Under the pieces are notes generated by a model. The model did not search any database, had not been told where the DNA came from, and worked only from the letters and a program-made list of their open reading frames with translations. The position numbers and the translations under genes are program-made. Of a DNA stretch of 64,000 nucleotides, positions 21,491 to 34,008 are shown in pieces; the stretch's first letter is position 1; the number at the start of each line of letters is the position of its first letter. Location of the stretch: assembly GCA_030512335.1 (NCBI GenBank), contig JAULSU010000002.1, positions 3,534,001-3,598,000 of the forward strand. The letters run 5' to 3'. The stretch comes from Immersiella caudata (lineage: Eukaryota; Ascomycota; Sordariomycetes; Sordariales; Lasiosphaeriaceae).

Positions 21491-21988
21491 CGGCGACGGC
21501 GATGCATTTGGCGAGATGATACCCGGTCAACGTTCCGTACCTCGCGAGTCGCCCGATTTGGCACTGAGGGGGCAGTCCAGCGGCATCACACTGATGTCTC
21601 CAGTTCCACCGCCAACACGGTTCAAACATGCCAATTCGTCCCCCGATCTATCCGTCTAGCTATGTGCTTGACCTCGAGCGAGCAACGAACTCTTTTGTGG
21701 AAGCATTGCATTTCTTTGGTCAAGCAGGTTCGAAAAACTGGGGCACGGGGTGTTGGAAAGAGTGTGGGGACTGGGGTCAGGTTAGGTCAGGTCGTGCCTT
21801 CCCTGGCAATGTTTCTTTAAGTTCTAGGATACCACAAGCGCCAGCAGGCTTTTTCAAACCAGACAACAGAAGCCAGCGAAATTTGCCAAAGGTCTATGCT
21901 TCATTTCTTTCTCCTTGTGATTTTCCTTGACGCAAGCATCCAGCAGCGAGTCCCGTGTCCCCTTCTCCAATCAGTCATTTCCGGCATC
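21491..21988. other. Intergenic region between AcuK-like and SPO22-like genes
   Basis: About 500 bp holding the 3' end of the regulator gene and the promoter of the meiotic gene. The open frame at 21628-21930 has no recognisable features. An additional upstream exon of the SPO22-like gene cannot be excluded. Confidence 0.5.
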
Positions 21989-24900
21989 ATGTCGGGTGCT
22001 CGCGCGTTCAAGCATCCGGCCTTGCAAGCCGCTCGCAAAACCGAAAGCCTCATCGAAGCAGCCCTGAGTAAGTCAACTCGCCCTCCCCCGCGCCGTCACC
22101 TACCTTCGTTACGAGAGAAGTGACTCACCAATCCTAGATTTTGCCCGCAACCTCTATCAGATCCTCTCCAGCGACCCCCGCGATGCGCCCGCGACAGACT
22201 CCCTTATCGAAGAAGCCAAGAAAAATGTCGAAAATCTCCACACCTCGCAGCCCCAAACGTTCAAGTACATCCCCGGCATATCAGGCGATCCCGAGATCGA
22301 TAAGCAAGCCACCCGCCTTTGGAATATCTGCACAAGATTGAAGCGAGACTTCCATGGCGCAAGCCCCGAGGAGAAACGCAAGACGAAGAGGCTGAGGAAG
22401 TTGTGTCTCCACGGGAGGGTGTTGGCCCTTCATTTGCTTGGGCTGACGCGGGCGAGGGTGCTGGAGAAGGAGGGGAGAATAGGGGATGTGGTGTATTTGT
22501 TGAGGTTGGCGTTGAAGGCGGGGAGGGATTGTATAGGTGGGTGAGGAAAGGCGGCTGTAGATGGGAGCGAGCTGACGTGATGGTGTTCTAGAAGAGAAAG
22601 AGCCGAGGCTGGCGAGTTCAGTGTTGGCAAAGGCGGCAGATTATAAGGGGTTGTTACAGGATGGGGCGGGGAAGATGACGAAGGAGGAGATCGCGGAGTG
22701 CAACTGCTTTGAGGTGGAGTACTTCATCATTCGAACCGGGTTGGTAAGTTCTAAATTGTAGGATTGGTGTTGGAATGGCTGTCTAACTGAATAGTCCTGG
22801 ATTGGGAATAGGCTCGACCTTGCTGAGCATATGTACACCAAGGCCGAGCGACTACAAGAGTTTCTCACACCCCAGTACGCCGAGCGGCTTGCGGATGTTC
22901 TTTTCGAGATTGGAAAGGCCATAGGTGCGGGAGATCCCAAGGAGTTGAAGGACGCGATCAAGTGGTTGGGGAGGGCGAACGATGTCATCAACGGCCAGAA
23001 TTTGGAGGACGTGTCCCGCGAGGGAGTTGAGCTTCGCTTGGCCATTCTGCAAGCGCTGATCACCGCGCTGCTTCGCACTGGCACTCAGGACAGCTTGGAT
23101 CGAGCGGAGATGTATGTCGACTGTATCGAAACGGAGATTGGCAGGAAGCCCATAGTTTCACTCCTCAGACTGGAGCTTCTTCAGAGGACACCTGCAGAAG
23201 CATTCGACTGCGATGCCTACGGGGATATTCTTCGACGAATGATCAGAGATTTCAACCACGGCGAGGCGGGGTTCAAGCTCATAATTCACCATACTCGAAA
23301 ACTTCATGACAAGAGTCCGGCGATTGGGGGCGCAGTTCTCGACGATTTTATTATGACGTTGACCAAGAGCGAAAATGACGGCTGGATGGAAAAGGCGGTG
23401 GTGACAAGGATGTGGATGATCACGAACCAGCGGGATACCATTGATACCATCCATGCGACTCGAGGTGTGCTCGGGTATCTTTCAAGACCACTCAGTGAAG
23501 AGGCAGCCGTGGCGGCGCAAGCGGTGAGTCAACTGGAAGACCCGGGACAGCAGCCCCTGTGAGATTGCTGACAGTCTGGCTCCAGCTGATATGGAAGAAG
23601 GTCGAAGCAAACTACACAGGTGGCCACCTTGACTTGGCGGAGGCTTGGTGTTCACTGGCTTTGCACACAGTATTCCAAAACTGTGGACCGAATAACACAT
23701 CCAAGCTAGAAAGGTACCAAGAGCTAACAACGGCCACTCGTCTATTTGCTGACCAGTTGTAGAAAGTTACTCCTCTGTGCCCTTTCCAGAAACAAAATCG
23801 AGGCCGCACTGTTGATTGTTCAGGGAATGTCACCTAACAGCTGGAAGGAGCCCATGACGGCCTACCTGGCATTCAAGGTTGCTATCAGGGTCGACGACAG
23901 GGTCCTGGCTGAACGGTGTATTGAGGCAATCGGCACTATGCCGGATCACGTCGACTACCTCGGAGCCTGTATCGCAGAGTGTCAGCAGTTTGGCGAAGTC
24001 TACTGCACAATTACGGCTTTGAGAAAACTTCAAGACAACTATGAGTACAAAGACCTCAATCCGGTTCACCTTCCAGCGTTGTTTCGCTGTACCATTCGGC
24101 TGTTGAATAAGCTGGTAGAAACGCCAGACTCGGACAAGAACCAGTTCATCAGCGAGTTGTGCGATGTGTTTGACGCTGGTGAGAGCAGATCCATCTCCAT
24201 TACCGCACACGCACACGTAAGGCTGACTGACCCAGTTGTACTCGCGCTTGAGAAGCAGAAGCGCGACTCAACCATCAAGAAGCTCTTTACTGTCGATGAG
24301 ATCGAGTGGTTTGGGAGGAATGCCTACGATGTGGCCTTGAAGCATACCACGGAATGGGATCTCCGTAACGTTGTGAGGATACTCAACTCCAGCGTCACGA
24401 TACTGGGCCACTTCCCGTCAGATGCCGGGTCTCAAGCCGAGCTCTCTTTGAGAAGTCTTTTTGCCCGCTTCATAATATCATCAGCCCTGATCTCTTTGGC
24501 TCGAGTGCAAGATAACATTGAGAAGCAACAGCAGGATTATCTTGCAATGCGAACGCATGTGAGAGCTTTTGACGGTGAATTAGTCGAGCACCTCACAAGC
24601 CTAGATGGCCAAGATAAGGGAGATCTAGCCAGAAAACAAGCCATCCTCCTGACCTTCGACTTCGAAGCGGCCGTGGCCCTGGGGCAATGGGATGATTTGG
24701 GGCCCATCGTGCAAAGAGCAGTTGCATGCGGAAACACCACCGCCTATCAGGCCATGGCAGACAGTCTGCTCAGAGGAAGGGTCTCAGGGCAAGGTCTGCC
24801 GAGCCCCTGCCATATCCTAGAGAATTTTGCTGCTAATCTTGTCTAGTGCTCTACTCAACAATGCGCAAAATCATCAACGAAATATGGGCGCTTGATAGTT

Positions 24901-25299
24901 TTGACGCCACAAAGCTGGCAAAGTATACTAGGTGCTTGTTCCAGGCAACGCTGCCACTAGATGACAGCCTGGCCATGAGGCTTCTCGACGAGGCCTGTTC
25001 TAAGGCCCGAGAATTACGTGAGGTGAGCGACATGTTTCTCCGAACCGCCAACTTCGGATTACACTGACTCAGAGCCTGCCAAGGGTGATGCAAGCTGGCC
25101 AGAAGAGGAGGTGGAGTGGATGGCGTCCACGGCGTTCAACCACGGCATCGATTGCTTCGGCTCCCAGGAAACGGAGAGAGCGAAGGAGTGGGTGACGAAA
25201 GCAATAAACTTGTCGCGTTATTGCAACGATGAGGGCGGACTGGAGCGGGCATTGCAAGAGAGGTACCTGCGGTTGAATTTTGATGCCAGGTCGATTTGA
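21989..25299 (+). CDS. SPO22/ZIP4-like meiotic TPR protein
   Basis: Helical-repeat protein of the SPO22/ZIP4/TEX11 family, which acts in meiotic crossover formation and synapsis on chromosomes. Eight exons: 21989-22067, 22138-22536, 22592-22743, 22795-23523, 23586-23713, 23763-24793, 24847-25022 and 25075-25299. The seven introns are 49-70 bp and GT-AG, and the exons sum to about 972 residues. The sequence is rich in TPR-like helices throughout (for example NFARNLYQIL, RGDVVYLLRLAL-type repeats, FTVDEIEWFGRNAYDVALKH, EEVEWMASTAFNHGID). The donor after exon 6 was chosen because it keeps VLYSTMRKIINEIW in frame. The start at 21989 (MSGARAF) is the best local ATG, but homologues often have longer N-termini, so a missing first exon is possible. 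Expression is expected to be limited to sexual development; the sequence alone does not show it. Confidence 0.88.
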
Positions 25300-27910
25300 T
25301 TGTTTGCGAGAGCGGGTTGGAATGGCGCAACGGTTGATTGTCGCACGGGACGTTGAACAGGCGCGACCGGTATTTTGCAAAGTTTGATTGGGATCTAGAC
25401 TCGTTTTGAGGCTGTTGAAGGTTTCTGAGCCTTGGAATTCGGATTCGCCACGCCGTTGAACCGATTTATCATGGCTTGACAGAATCGGGATAGGGTTGTA
25501 TTGTAAGAATCTTATCGGACGGCAGCGAAGGCACATGGGGCAGATGCACGCAACCTCAGCACGCAAGCCGGCGGGGACGCCACGGATGCAAGTGCCGAGC
25601 GGGCTGGGCCACATGGGATCCCGATAATGCCGCAGCTTCCTCACCTCTTCGTGACCTCTGCCGATGGTCCGAAAATCTCGAAAAATCTAGCCTGTATTCT
25701 CCACATACCTCTTTTAAAATTGTTGGTGCTGTTCAACATACCAAGGGACGCCGTCTTGCTCGCTGAAACGATGGGATGGCAGACATGGGGTGCTGGACAG
25801 CTGATTCATCAAGCCTGCTCGCATGGGCCCGTGACAGCGGTATTGCAGGATTGATCGACAAGGCAAACCAGGAACCGCAACACGCGATGTGCGCATAAAA
25901 ACTCGCATGGGATGAACCTGGGTGCGGCGCGAGCTCGGATTGGGGTCCAGACTGTTTTGCAGCTCAGGGTTTTCCCCCTCTTTTTCGCTGGGTGCTACGA
26001 TTGATGCTGTCCATTGGATCGATGCGATCTCGCATGAACGTGACCAGTGGGTGCACCGGCGGCAAGCTCAGGGACGCAAGCGGGAAACCCAACCCAAAGC
26101 ACTGCCCGTTGCGACCTCTCAGGGGTGGGAAAAGAGGCGCCGTTGCGCTCGGCAGCTGATTGGTCGTGTGGGTGGGAGGTCTGCGGCCCAGTTACCGAGT
26201 GGGTTTGGAGAGCCCCCTTTGGACCGTGAAACTCGTTTCAGAGACGCCCTAGAGACGTGGGGTGTGGGTGTTCCCCCCTCCTCCACTTTCAGATCGAGGG
26301 TCTAGCGCCCCCCCGCTTCTTCTTCAACGGTCTTCAACGACGGGACATGTGGATGCAAGCACTTCCACACTCCAGCGCCGCGCCGGATGTGCACTTTTGG
26401 CAGATGAGGGATCTCCACAGCGGATGGCCAACGCGGGAGCGCGACGATCGCGATGGAATGCGGGACAAGTCGGTCAGACTCCCGTAAATGGGAAGGCTGG
26501 ATGGGATGCCTGGCTGAGCTGAGCTGGCCAGATTGATGTCGCACGAGAGGAAGCTTGGGGAACGATTATTTTGGAAGCAAGCAAGCCTTTTGGCTGGGCC
26601 AAGCGAGCCCGACTGCTGTGGAAGGGGCGAGGTCTGACATGAGACCTTATTTTGGGTGCGCTGTACCTGCAGTGCGACAGGATAAAGAGGGGAGAGATGG
26701 GATGAATGGCTCGGAGGGCTGAATAGATTGCGATGCGAATAGATTGCGCCGTTCCGGTTAAGTGACGACCCTGCATGCTGAGCAGAGATCTGGATCACCG
26801 GGGCCAGCACCGACGCCGCGGGTGCGCTTGCGCCCGCGCGTGCGATTGCCGGTGTTTGTCGCGTTGGCTCAGGTACGGGGAAGGTTGCAAGCGCATCTGC
26901 AGAGGGACGCTTCGTAGGTTGTTGTGTCCGCTTCTCGTCGATCCTCTGCGGGGACATGTCATCGCGGCACCTGGGGCCTGAGTTGGTGTGATGGGAGATG
27001 AGATTGGGCCTTTCGGTGGATTTTGGTATTATCAAGGAGCGAGCGCAGACGGGCCACCGCAGGCAATCTTTGTGGAAGCCAAGGCCGTAGACCAGGTGTA
27101 GCAGGTCAAACGCGACGAGATGGAGAAGTGGGAGAGGAATGGAGTCGCACCTCAGGAATAGCAGCCCCAAGCCCCCCCTTAATTACTGGAGCAGCCAATC
27201 GAAGTACCCGGTATGTGGCTGTGATGTGCCGCTGGGCCTGAACGCCAAGCGGGATGCCAAGCAATCGAGAGGACCCCACATTCCAAAGGGGCAGCAGATA
27301 TCTAAGCGGCAGCCCATGTCTCGTCTTCACCTCCCTCTCTTTTCGTCCCGTCGCCTGGCCTTGACTCGCGGTGCTGCCTCTCACCTTCTTGGGTGTTTCT
27401 TTCCTTGAGGTAAACGCTCCTTACAGTTCCTTCATTCATTCATTTCGTTGGGGAAGAAACAAGTTTCGCAGTTGATCGCACACACGTTCATTTCACTTCC
27501 TGGGAAGGTTACCGTTTGCGCTCAACCTCAACCACACCCCCCACCAACCCTCTTGTCTGCCAGCGAAGCACAGCACCACGCAGCCATCGAACCAAAACTC
27601 AAGGCCCAGACCACCTAGCCGAAGAATTCGATCGCCATTCCAGAGTTTGCGGAGGCCCGCCTGATCACAGATCACGAAATCTCCCCGCCAACTTGCACGG
27701 TGCACCCTTCAGTCGTTGGACCTGTCACTCGCAACTTTGCTGCGTTGGGCCACTCGCTCTATCGCGTCACCCGTCACCACTTTTCCCTCCTTCCCACCCA
27801 CGTTCCTTTTTCTATTCTCTAGCTGCCGCGGCAAGCCAGGGCAGCACTTTACATTCTCTCGACATATTCTTGACGACGATTCCACTCCTTCAAATTCTGA
27901 TACCGCTATC
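25300..27910. other. 2.6-kb intergenic region upstream of DUF1996 gene
   Basis: No convincing gene. Long frames here (for example minus 26334-27170) are Arg/Ser/Pro-rich without domains and lack support. The last 500 bp is pyrimidine-rich and looks like promoter and leader for the downstream secreted-protein gene. Confidence 0.5.
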
Positions 27911-29523
27911 ATGAAGGGTATCTTTTTCCTGGCTGCCGTCCAGGGCGCCGCCGCCTTCTGGCGTATGCCCTGCCGCGGTCAAATAGGTCTCGCCCGGCTG
28001 GATCCTCTGGTGAACCCCAATGAAGTTGCGCAGCACGTTCACGCCATCCATGGCTCGTCGGGTTTCAACATCAATGCCAGCTACGAGGACCTCATGGCCG
28101 GCGATTGCACCTCGTGCGGCGTCACCCAGGACAAGTCGGTATACTGGGCCCCGGCTCTCTACTTCAAGCATGCCGACGGTGGCTTTGAGCAGGTCGAGCA
28201 GGTCGGCGGAATGCTCAAGTAGGTCACTTTCTTTGACGGCAGGGTTAGGAACCTTTGCTAACAAGCGCACAGCTACTACTTCCTCAACAAGGACCCTAGC
28301 CACGGCCCCGATGGCAAGATTACGGCATTCCCGCCTGGCTTCCGCATGATCGCTGGAGACAGCGTGCGCCGCAACTACTCCATTGCTGGCTTGAGCGCCA
28401 AGGACCGAGATCCCGAGAAGTCGCTGTGGAAGGTCCTCGGCCAGACAACCCAGGTGGACCTGGAGCAGCGCGCCCTTGGATTCAACTGCCTCAACTACGC
28501 CAAACACCCAGAGGGCTCGTTGTACCGCCACTATCTTCCGGAGAAGAGTTACCTCGATGAGAACTGCGCTGATGGAGTCCGATTTGAAATCATGTTCCCG
28601 TCGTGCTGGGATGGTCAGAACCTCGATTCCCATAACCACAGGAGCCATGTCGCCTACCCCGACCTCGTCATGGGTGGTGTGTGCCCACCCGGCTTCCCTG
28701 TTGTGTTGCCTGGTCTCTTCTACGAGACAATCTGGGCGACCAACGCTTTCGCTGGGAAGCCTGGCGAGTTTGTTATTTCCAACGGTGATGTCGATGGTAT
28801 GTTGTCGCCTGGCTTTAATATGCTTCCATTTTTCTAACGAGCAATGCAGGATTCGGTTACCATGCAGACTTCATGAATGGCTGGGACGAGGCTTTCCTTC
28901 AGCAGGCAGTCGACACCTGCACGAACATGTCCGGAAGAATTGAGGACTGCCCCATCTTCAACACCCAGTCAGAAGATGACCAGAGGAAGTGCAAGATGGA
29001 GGTTCCCCAGGTGCTTGTGAATGAGAAGGTGTTTGGCGACATTGGTGACGTCCTCCCCGGAGGCGTTCCCATCCAATACGGACCCGGCCCTGCGACTGTG
29101 ACCAACCCCGGCCCTCGCACCACCACGGTCGCCCACCCCAGCGTCGGCTACTCGGAGGGCGTCAAGCCTACCGATACTGTCTACCAACCTGGGCAGATTT
29201 TCAAGGAGCATACCACTACCGCCGCAGCCGAGCCCGCACCCACGCCCGCAACCGAGCCTGAGGTCGGAGCTCTTGCGCAGCCCGCCGTCACCCCTGCTCC
29301 CGAGTCGCCTGTTGAGGAGGATGGCGAGTACGCGATTGTACGGACCGAGTGGCACACTGAAGGCAAACTGGTGAACATGGTGATTGTCAAGGAGAGGGTC
29401 GAGTACGTTACTGTGACGACGACGACCGCCACGTCGACAGTCACGGTAAATAACCTCCGGGCCCGCTATGAGCCGCACATGCACCGCCATGGTCGTCGCC
29501 ACGTCCACGGGCGCCGGTCTTGA
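27911..29523 (+). CDS. Secreted DUF1996 protein
   Basis: Fungal secreted protein of the DUF1996 family (function unknown), about 501 residues. Exons 27911-28218, 28273-28796 and 28850-29523; introns 54 and 53 bp, GT-AG, restoring GGMLNYYFLNKD and DVDGFGYHADF. A signal peptide covers residues 1-15 (MKGIFFLAAVQGAAA), followed by the family's characteristic start FWRMPCRGQ. The conserved domain follows, with HxHAIHGSS-like, CSNHRS-like (DSHNHRSHVAYP), and GYHADFMNGWD motifs to about residue 310. The C-terminal extension is Pro/Ala/Thr-rich, has a Thr/Val run (residues ~465-480), and ends in a His/Arg-rich tail. DUF1996 proteins are often found among fungal secretomes. The ATG matches the signal peptide start. 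Confidence 0.92.
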
Positions 29524-30577
29524 GTCCCGTTTCGCCTCCTCACCTTCTACGACCAGTATCTCTCAGGACATGGATTTAGAGCATATACGGAGAGAGGTAC
29601 ATCGTCATGTCACGCCCCATTCCATTCTGTTCGTTGATGCAAAGGGATATTGGCTTTGTGGACGGCGCATTTTAGCCGACGACGATTCAATTCGATTCAC
29701 TTCTTGGTGGCGGATGTTGGATGCGATCTGGTGGTCCAGGAATATGAGGAGCAAACCAAGCAAGGAAGGGCTACTATGATCTCAATGAATCGCATTGTGG
29801 TTCGCATTGATTGCTGCCACCTTCCCAATTTTATGTCATGGATTGGCGTTCGGTGCTGGGCTCTGGTAGAGCGTTAGCGAGATACCTCGGGTTCTTCGGC
29901 AATGAATTATCGTTCTTTTTCGAGGCGTTTGTTTTTGGTGAGATGAAGCAATGTGTGTCTCCATGATTGACTCTGTGTTCTTCACATGGAATTCTTGGTG
30001 TTGAGCTTGTTCATTCACGCGAGGCCAGCAGGAGCAGGGTGCGGCCCGCACAGGAGACCCTGCATACCAATTGAAGTGAGGAGATGCAGGTTGCGGGTCC
30101 TTGTGGAAGGCGATATGGCGATACCCTTGATAGGCCATCAATAAACAAAACACCATGGTCAAGTGTGGAGACCGAATATGGATGACTTCGGCATCGTGCG
30201 TTATCCTGCTTGTGAAATGCACATATTTCCCTTGTGTACCTCTTTTTCAGGCCCCTCTGGCATGAGGAATTGAAAAAGATGCCTCTCGGCTCGGTGACGG
30301 GGCGGAGGCCGGAATGGTGTTGCTCGGCACGACTGCATTCCAATCCTCAGCTGGGTCATGACCACCTCACATGATGGACATGGCTGGCGTAAAACCCAAC
30401 CTCAAGTTGTTCGTTCAGCTTTGGGTCTGTTGTTTCTCCTCATCTACCTATATTTGTTTTGGGAGTCGTTAATTCAGTTTCGTTCGTCTGATTCAGTTGA
30501 GTTGGGTCCCTCCGGTGGGCGACGACGGCAAGCAGAGCCAAGAAAGCAAGATAGCGTGACAGACGACACACGTCAAT
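29524..30577. other. Intergenic region between DUF1996 and membrane-protein genes
   Basis: About 1.05 kb without a supported gene. It holds the 3' region of the DUF1996 gene and the promoter of the next gene. Short frames here are unremarkable. Confidence 0.5.
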
Positions 30578-33337
30578 ATGGGAATTGCCAGGCGCTACGA
30601 TGCGTCCATGGCGTCTCCGCCGAATACAGCCGACTTCAAGCACCGGGTGAACCAGATCTCGCTTCCGGCGCTGGTGTCCATAGTCCTGGCCGGGACGCTG
30701 GTCATCCCTATGGGTCTAATCTTTTTCGGGCTGTGGTGGTCCCGGCGGCGCGCCGAGCAAAAGGAACGGCATAATCGAGTTGAGGTGATGAGCATGGATA
30801 GCGGGGATGTTCCGACCATCACCGGACGGCGGCTTCTTGGAGGGAAGAAGCTGAAGAAGAGTGACTCGGTTGTGTCCAAGTTGGAAGGAGACGGTGACTC
30901 TCCTCCAAAGCCGCTGTTTCCGAGAGTGTTTAGCGGACCGAAGTTCGCGAGGACCATGCCACTCAGCTGGTCGACGAAGCTGCACTCTGGTGGGGGATCG
31001 AGAAAGAATCCGTCTTGGATCGACGCCGATGCCCTACACGGGCCCGAGATTCGCCCGCAGCCAAAAGAGAAACGACGGAGCCGACCTGGGGATTCTTGGC
31101 CCATTATGGGAAATCGAAAGCCGACGCTGCCAAACTTGTATCATGCCTCGCAAGGGTATCCGTACGAGGACCGGCTCAATGAGGACGCGCTGTTCGGGAT
31201 CGATCATATCCGCTCGGCGTATGGGCAGTTGAGGATGTATTCGCGGATTCTGCCAGCACCGCCTCGGCCTGCGGTATTGGCGAGTCGGGACAGAAAGCCG
31301 CAGCACATACGGACCATATCGACGCCGATCAATGTCAACAGGTATGCACTCGACGACGCCCAGAACCAGGCGATCGGGCCCCCTGCGGGCTACATCCAGC
31401 AGGTGAGATCCCTTCCGAACACGCCGTTGAGGCACAGGCCGAGACAGGCATCGACGGACTCGACCTTGTCCGAGATACTGAGGTCGACCGAGAAGCGGCT
31501 GCAGGAGGGAGGTATGTCAGCGCGGAAGAAGTACAGACTTGCGAACTCGCCGAGTGAAATGGGAACCAGCAGAGAGTGTCTGCTCGATCAAACCAAAGTC
31601 GTCGAGGCGGTCGAGGTTGAGGAGCCGCCATTGCAGCCGAGAACGCCGAGCCCGAAGAAGCCGACAGCAACTCGGAGCATGACACCAGGACACAAGCGGC
31701 AGGACTCGGAGGCGTCGGCTGCTTCCGAGTCGGATAGTCTGCTGGACGAGCTGCTGTTCCAAGTTCCCGACTGCCCGTCAGGACTGACAAGTCCTAGCCG
31801 GAAGCATAAGACGTCCCAACCCGAGGCGCAGCTGGCCCCAGTTCAGTCCACAAGGACGTCGATATCGTCTGCGCTGTCAACCGTATATAGCGAGGACGAG
31901 AGGTCGGAAGGCGCGACGACGGCGGCTAACACGCCGGGTGTGAACACCCCTGGTGGCATCTCCCCGGAGCACATCAACGCCGAGAACATCAAATCCATAA
32001 TGGTCAGCCCCGAATCTGTGGCGGATCCCTTCTCTCCCACCGCACGACCATCGACCAGTCACGGGTGGCCCGCAAAGAATAAAGGCCAGGACCTGTTCCG
32101 TGAGAGCTTGAAACGGTCACAGAATCTTCGACGGATGACTCTTGGACAAACGCTTCGTCTTCCGCCCGAAGTCAAGCTTCCCCCATGCCCACTGCCCTCC
32201 GGACGCCGATCTCCCTCGTTCAAGTCGATCGACTATTCGGCTCTCCGCCGACCAGAACCCATCGGCACCCGAGCCAGATCCCCCTCCCCCTCGTCCAAGA
32301 CCCCCATCAAGGCGGACGATGTGCAACCCACCGCCCCCGCCAAGAAGCTCAGCGCCATTGTCCTCCCACCACCGTCAACAGCCCCCCGGACTGCCTCCCC
32401 CAAAAACACAAGAGTAGAGGAAGCCCAAAACCGCCACTCCTGGTCCCCGCTCCAAGCCACCACCCCCTCCCGCTCCCACTCACGAGCATCAACCGCCTCC
32501 CCGCTCCACCTTACCCGCAGCCCCTCCACCACCTCCTCCATCTACTCCCAAGACCCCGACCCCGACCCCGTCTCCAGCGTCCCCGCCCTCTTCACCTCGC
32601 CCTCCCGCTCAGCCCCAACCCCAACACTGCCCTCTCGCCCCTCACACGCCCACACCTCCTCCCTAACCGCCACCGTCGCTGAGCTGCGCCGCATGAACTC
32701 CTGCATCAGCGAAGCCTCCACCGTCGTAGACAACACCCCGGCCACCAACCTCGGAAACATCCACCCCCTGCTTCGCGACAGCGTCTTCAGCCCTTCCAAA
32801 CGCCGCAGCGGAAGCAAACACTACCTCTCCCTCGGCGACACGTCCCCGCGAAGTCCCCAAAGCCGCAACACCAATCTCAGCCTCAAGGGGCGAGAAAGCC
32901 CTCTGGGAAGCGTCACACTAGGAGGCTCACTGCAGCGGCGAGTGGGCGGGACACGCGTGGTCAGTCGGAAAATGAGCTGCAGCCCGGTTAGATTGGAAGG
33001 AGAGGGAAAGGGAGAGGGAGAGGGAGAGGAGAAGGAGAACTTCTCGTTAGATCAGGACGAGGGTGGAGGATTCAAAACGCCAGCGGTGGAGTTTACATTT
33101 GCGGTATATGAGGATTGGGGGGACGAGAAGGATAGTCAGAACGGGCTGAGGATGGGAGGGGGGAATAACAGTAATGCAAATGGGGCAGTGTGCATGACGC
33201 CTGCGGCGAAGAGGAGGAGGTATGATAGTAGGAGGGCAGGTAGTGAGGAGAGCTTGGGGCTGTATGATCAGGACGGGTTTTTGATTGGGACGCCGGCCAG
33301 GTTTGGGGGGAGTGCTAGTCCGGCGCAGGTTTGTTAA
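30578..33337 (+). CDS. Single-pass membrane protein, long disordered tail, unknown function
   Basis: One uninterrupted frame of 919 residues. Only one hydrophobic segment is clear, at about residues 28-53, directly followed by the basic run WWSRRRAEQKERH, which predicts a short lumenal/outside N-terminus and a long cytoplasmic tail. The tail is Ser/Pro/Thr/Arg-rich, with many SP, TP and RS/T sites typical of phospho-regulated disordered regions, and short conserved-looking islands (for example YPYEDRLNEDALFGIDHIRSA, then a C-terminal DGFLIGTPARFGG). I recognise no named domain. A second in-frame ATG at 30608 (MASPPN) has a better context and could be the true start. Coding is supported by length, consistent GC-rich codon use and the absence of stops. 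Confidence 0.78.
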   Translation: MGIARRYDASMASPPNTADFKHRVNQISLPALVSIVLAGTLVIPMGLIFFGLWWSRRRAEQKERHNRVEVMSMDSGDVPTITGRRLLGGKKLKKSDSVVSKLEGDGDSPPKPLFPRVFSGPKFARTMPLSWSTKLHSGGGSRKNPSWIDADALHGPEIRPQPKEKRRSRPGDSWPIMGNRKPTLPNLYHASQGYPYEDRLNEDALFGIDHIRSAYGQLRMYSRILPAPPRPAVLASRDRKPQHIRTISTPINVNRYALDDAQNQAIGPPAGYIQQVRSLPNTPLRHRPRQASTDSTLSEILRSTEKRLQEGGMSARKKYRLANSPSEMGTSRECLLDQTKVVEAVEVEEPPLQPRTPSPKKPTATRSMTPGHKRQDSEASAASESDSLLDELLFQVPDCPSGLTSPSRKHKTSQPEAQLAPVQSTRTSISSALSTVYSEDERSEGATTAANTPGVNTPGGISPEHINAENIKSIMVSPESVADPFSPTARPSTSHGWPAKNKGQDLFRESLKRSQNLRRMTLGQTLRLPPEVKLPPCPLPSGRRSPSFKSIDYSALRRPEPIGTRARSPSPSSKTPIKADDVQPTAPAKKLSAIVLPPPSTAPRTASPKNTRVEEAQNRHSWSPLQATTPSRSHSRASTASPLHLTRSPSTTSSIYSQDPDPDPVSSVPALFTSPSRSAPTPTLPSRPSHAHTSSLTATVAELRRMNSCISEASTVVDNTPATNLGNIHPLLRDSVFSPSKRRSGSKHYLSLGDTSPRSPQSRNTNLSLKGRESPLGSVTLGGSLQRRVGGTRVVSRKMSCSPVRLEGEGKGEGEGEEKENFSLDQDEGGGFKTPAVEFTFAVYEDWGDEKDSQNGLRMGGGNNSNANGAVCMTPAAKRRRYDSRRAGSEESLGLYDQDGFLIGTPARFGGSASPAQVC

Positions 33338-34008
33338 GAGGTTGTTGGTAATGTGTTATTTTGAGAGGTTATAGTAATGTGCTCTTGTGTGGTGATGGTT
33401 TGCTATTGGCTGTGGATCAATACCCTTCTTTGCTCGTATTTGTTTTGTTTTTATTGTGTTCAGGGGGTGGTTGGGGTATCTGAAGGTATGAGGCGAAAAG
33501 GGCGATGGTGGGACTTTGATGGTGATATAGTTAGAAATCCAGCAGGAATATAATGGTTGGATGTTTGTTGGGCAGGATATGGCATTGTCCTTTTTTGTGC
33601 AGCTCTGGTCCTGCCTGCTGCTGTTGTCAAGCTCGCGATAATTTTTTCCCTGACGGCACCACTTGCGATAGGCCCTCTGGTAGCGACGGGATGTGGTTGG
33701 TTCTTTTTTTTTTTTTTGGCCTTTTTCTCTTGGTCCCTGGAAATCACAACGGGTCGCCGGAATTGATTATTTCGTTGCAAAGATCATTGTCAAGGTCAAG
33801 ATGAGCGAAGCCGTTTCATGTTGACATTTTGAAGAGACCAATCGAGGACCAAAACAATCCGAGAACCCTGATGGCCAAGATTTGAGCGACTTCAGGGAAG
33901 GGTTAGGGTTCGATACACAGGCTCACTCAACCCCTCAACACCAAGCCGCGTCTCACTGCCCCTCCACGCTCACTCTCACGACAGGATACCCCACCAACCG
34001 TACTCACA
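33338..34008. other. Intergenic region between membrane-protein and GH18 genes
   Basis: About 670 bp. It includes a run of 14 T at 33704-33717 and a short telomere-like TTAGGG-containing stretch at about 33898-33910, too short to be a telomere remnant. No gene is supported. Confidence 0.55.

Noticed and set aside
26334..27170. 278-codon minus-strand frame in the 25-28 kb gap
   Set aside because: Ser/Arg/Pro-rich without domains; the start codon is not clearly ATG-supported and the frame overlaps likely promoter DNA.
33898..33910. Telomere-like GGGTTAGGGTT
   Set aside because: Only about two partial units inside ordinary intergenic sequence; not evidence of an internal telomere or chromosome end.
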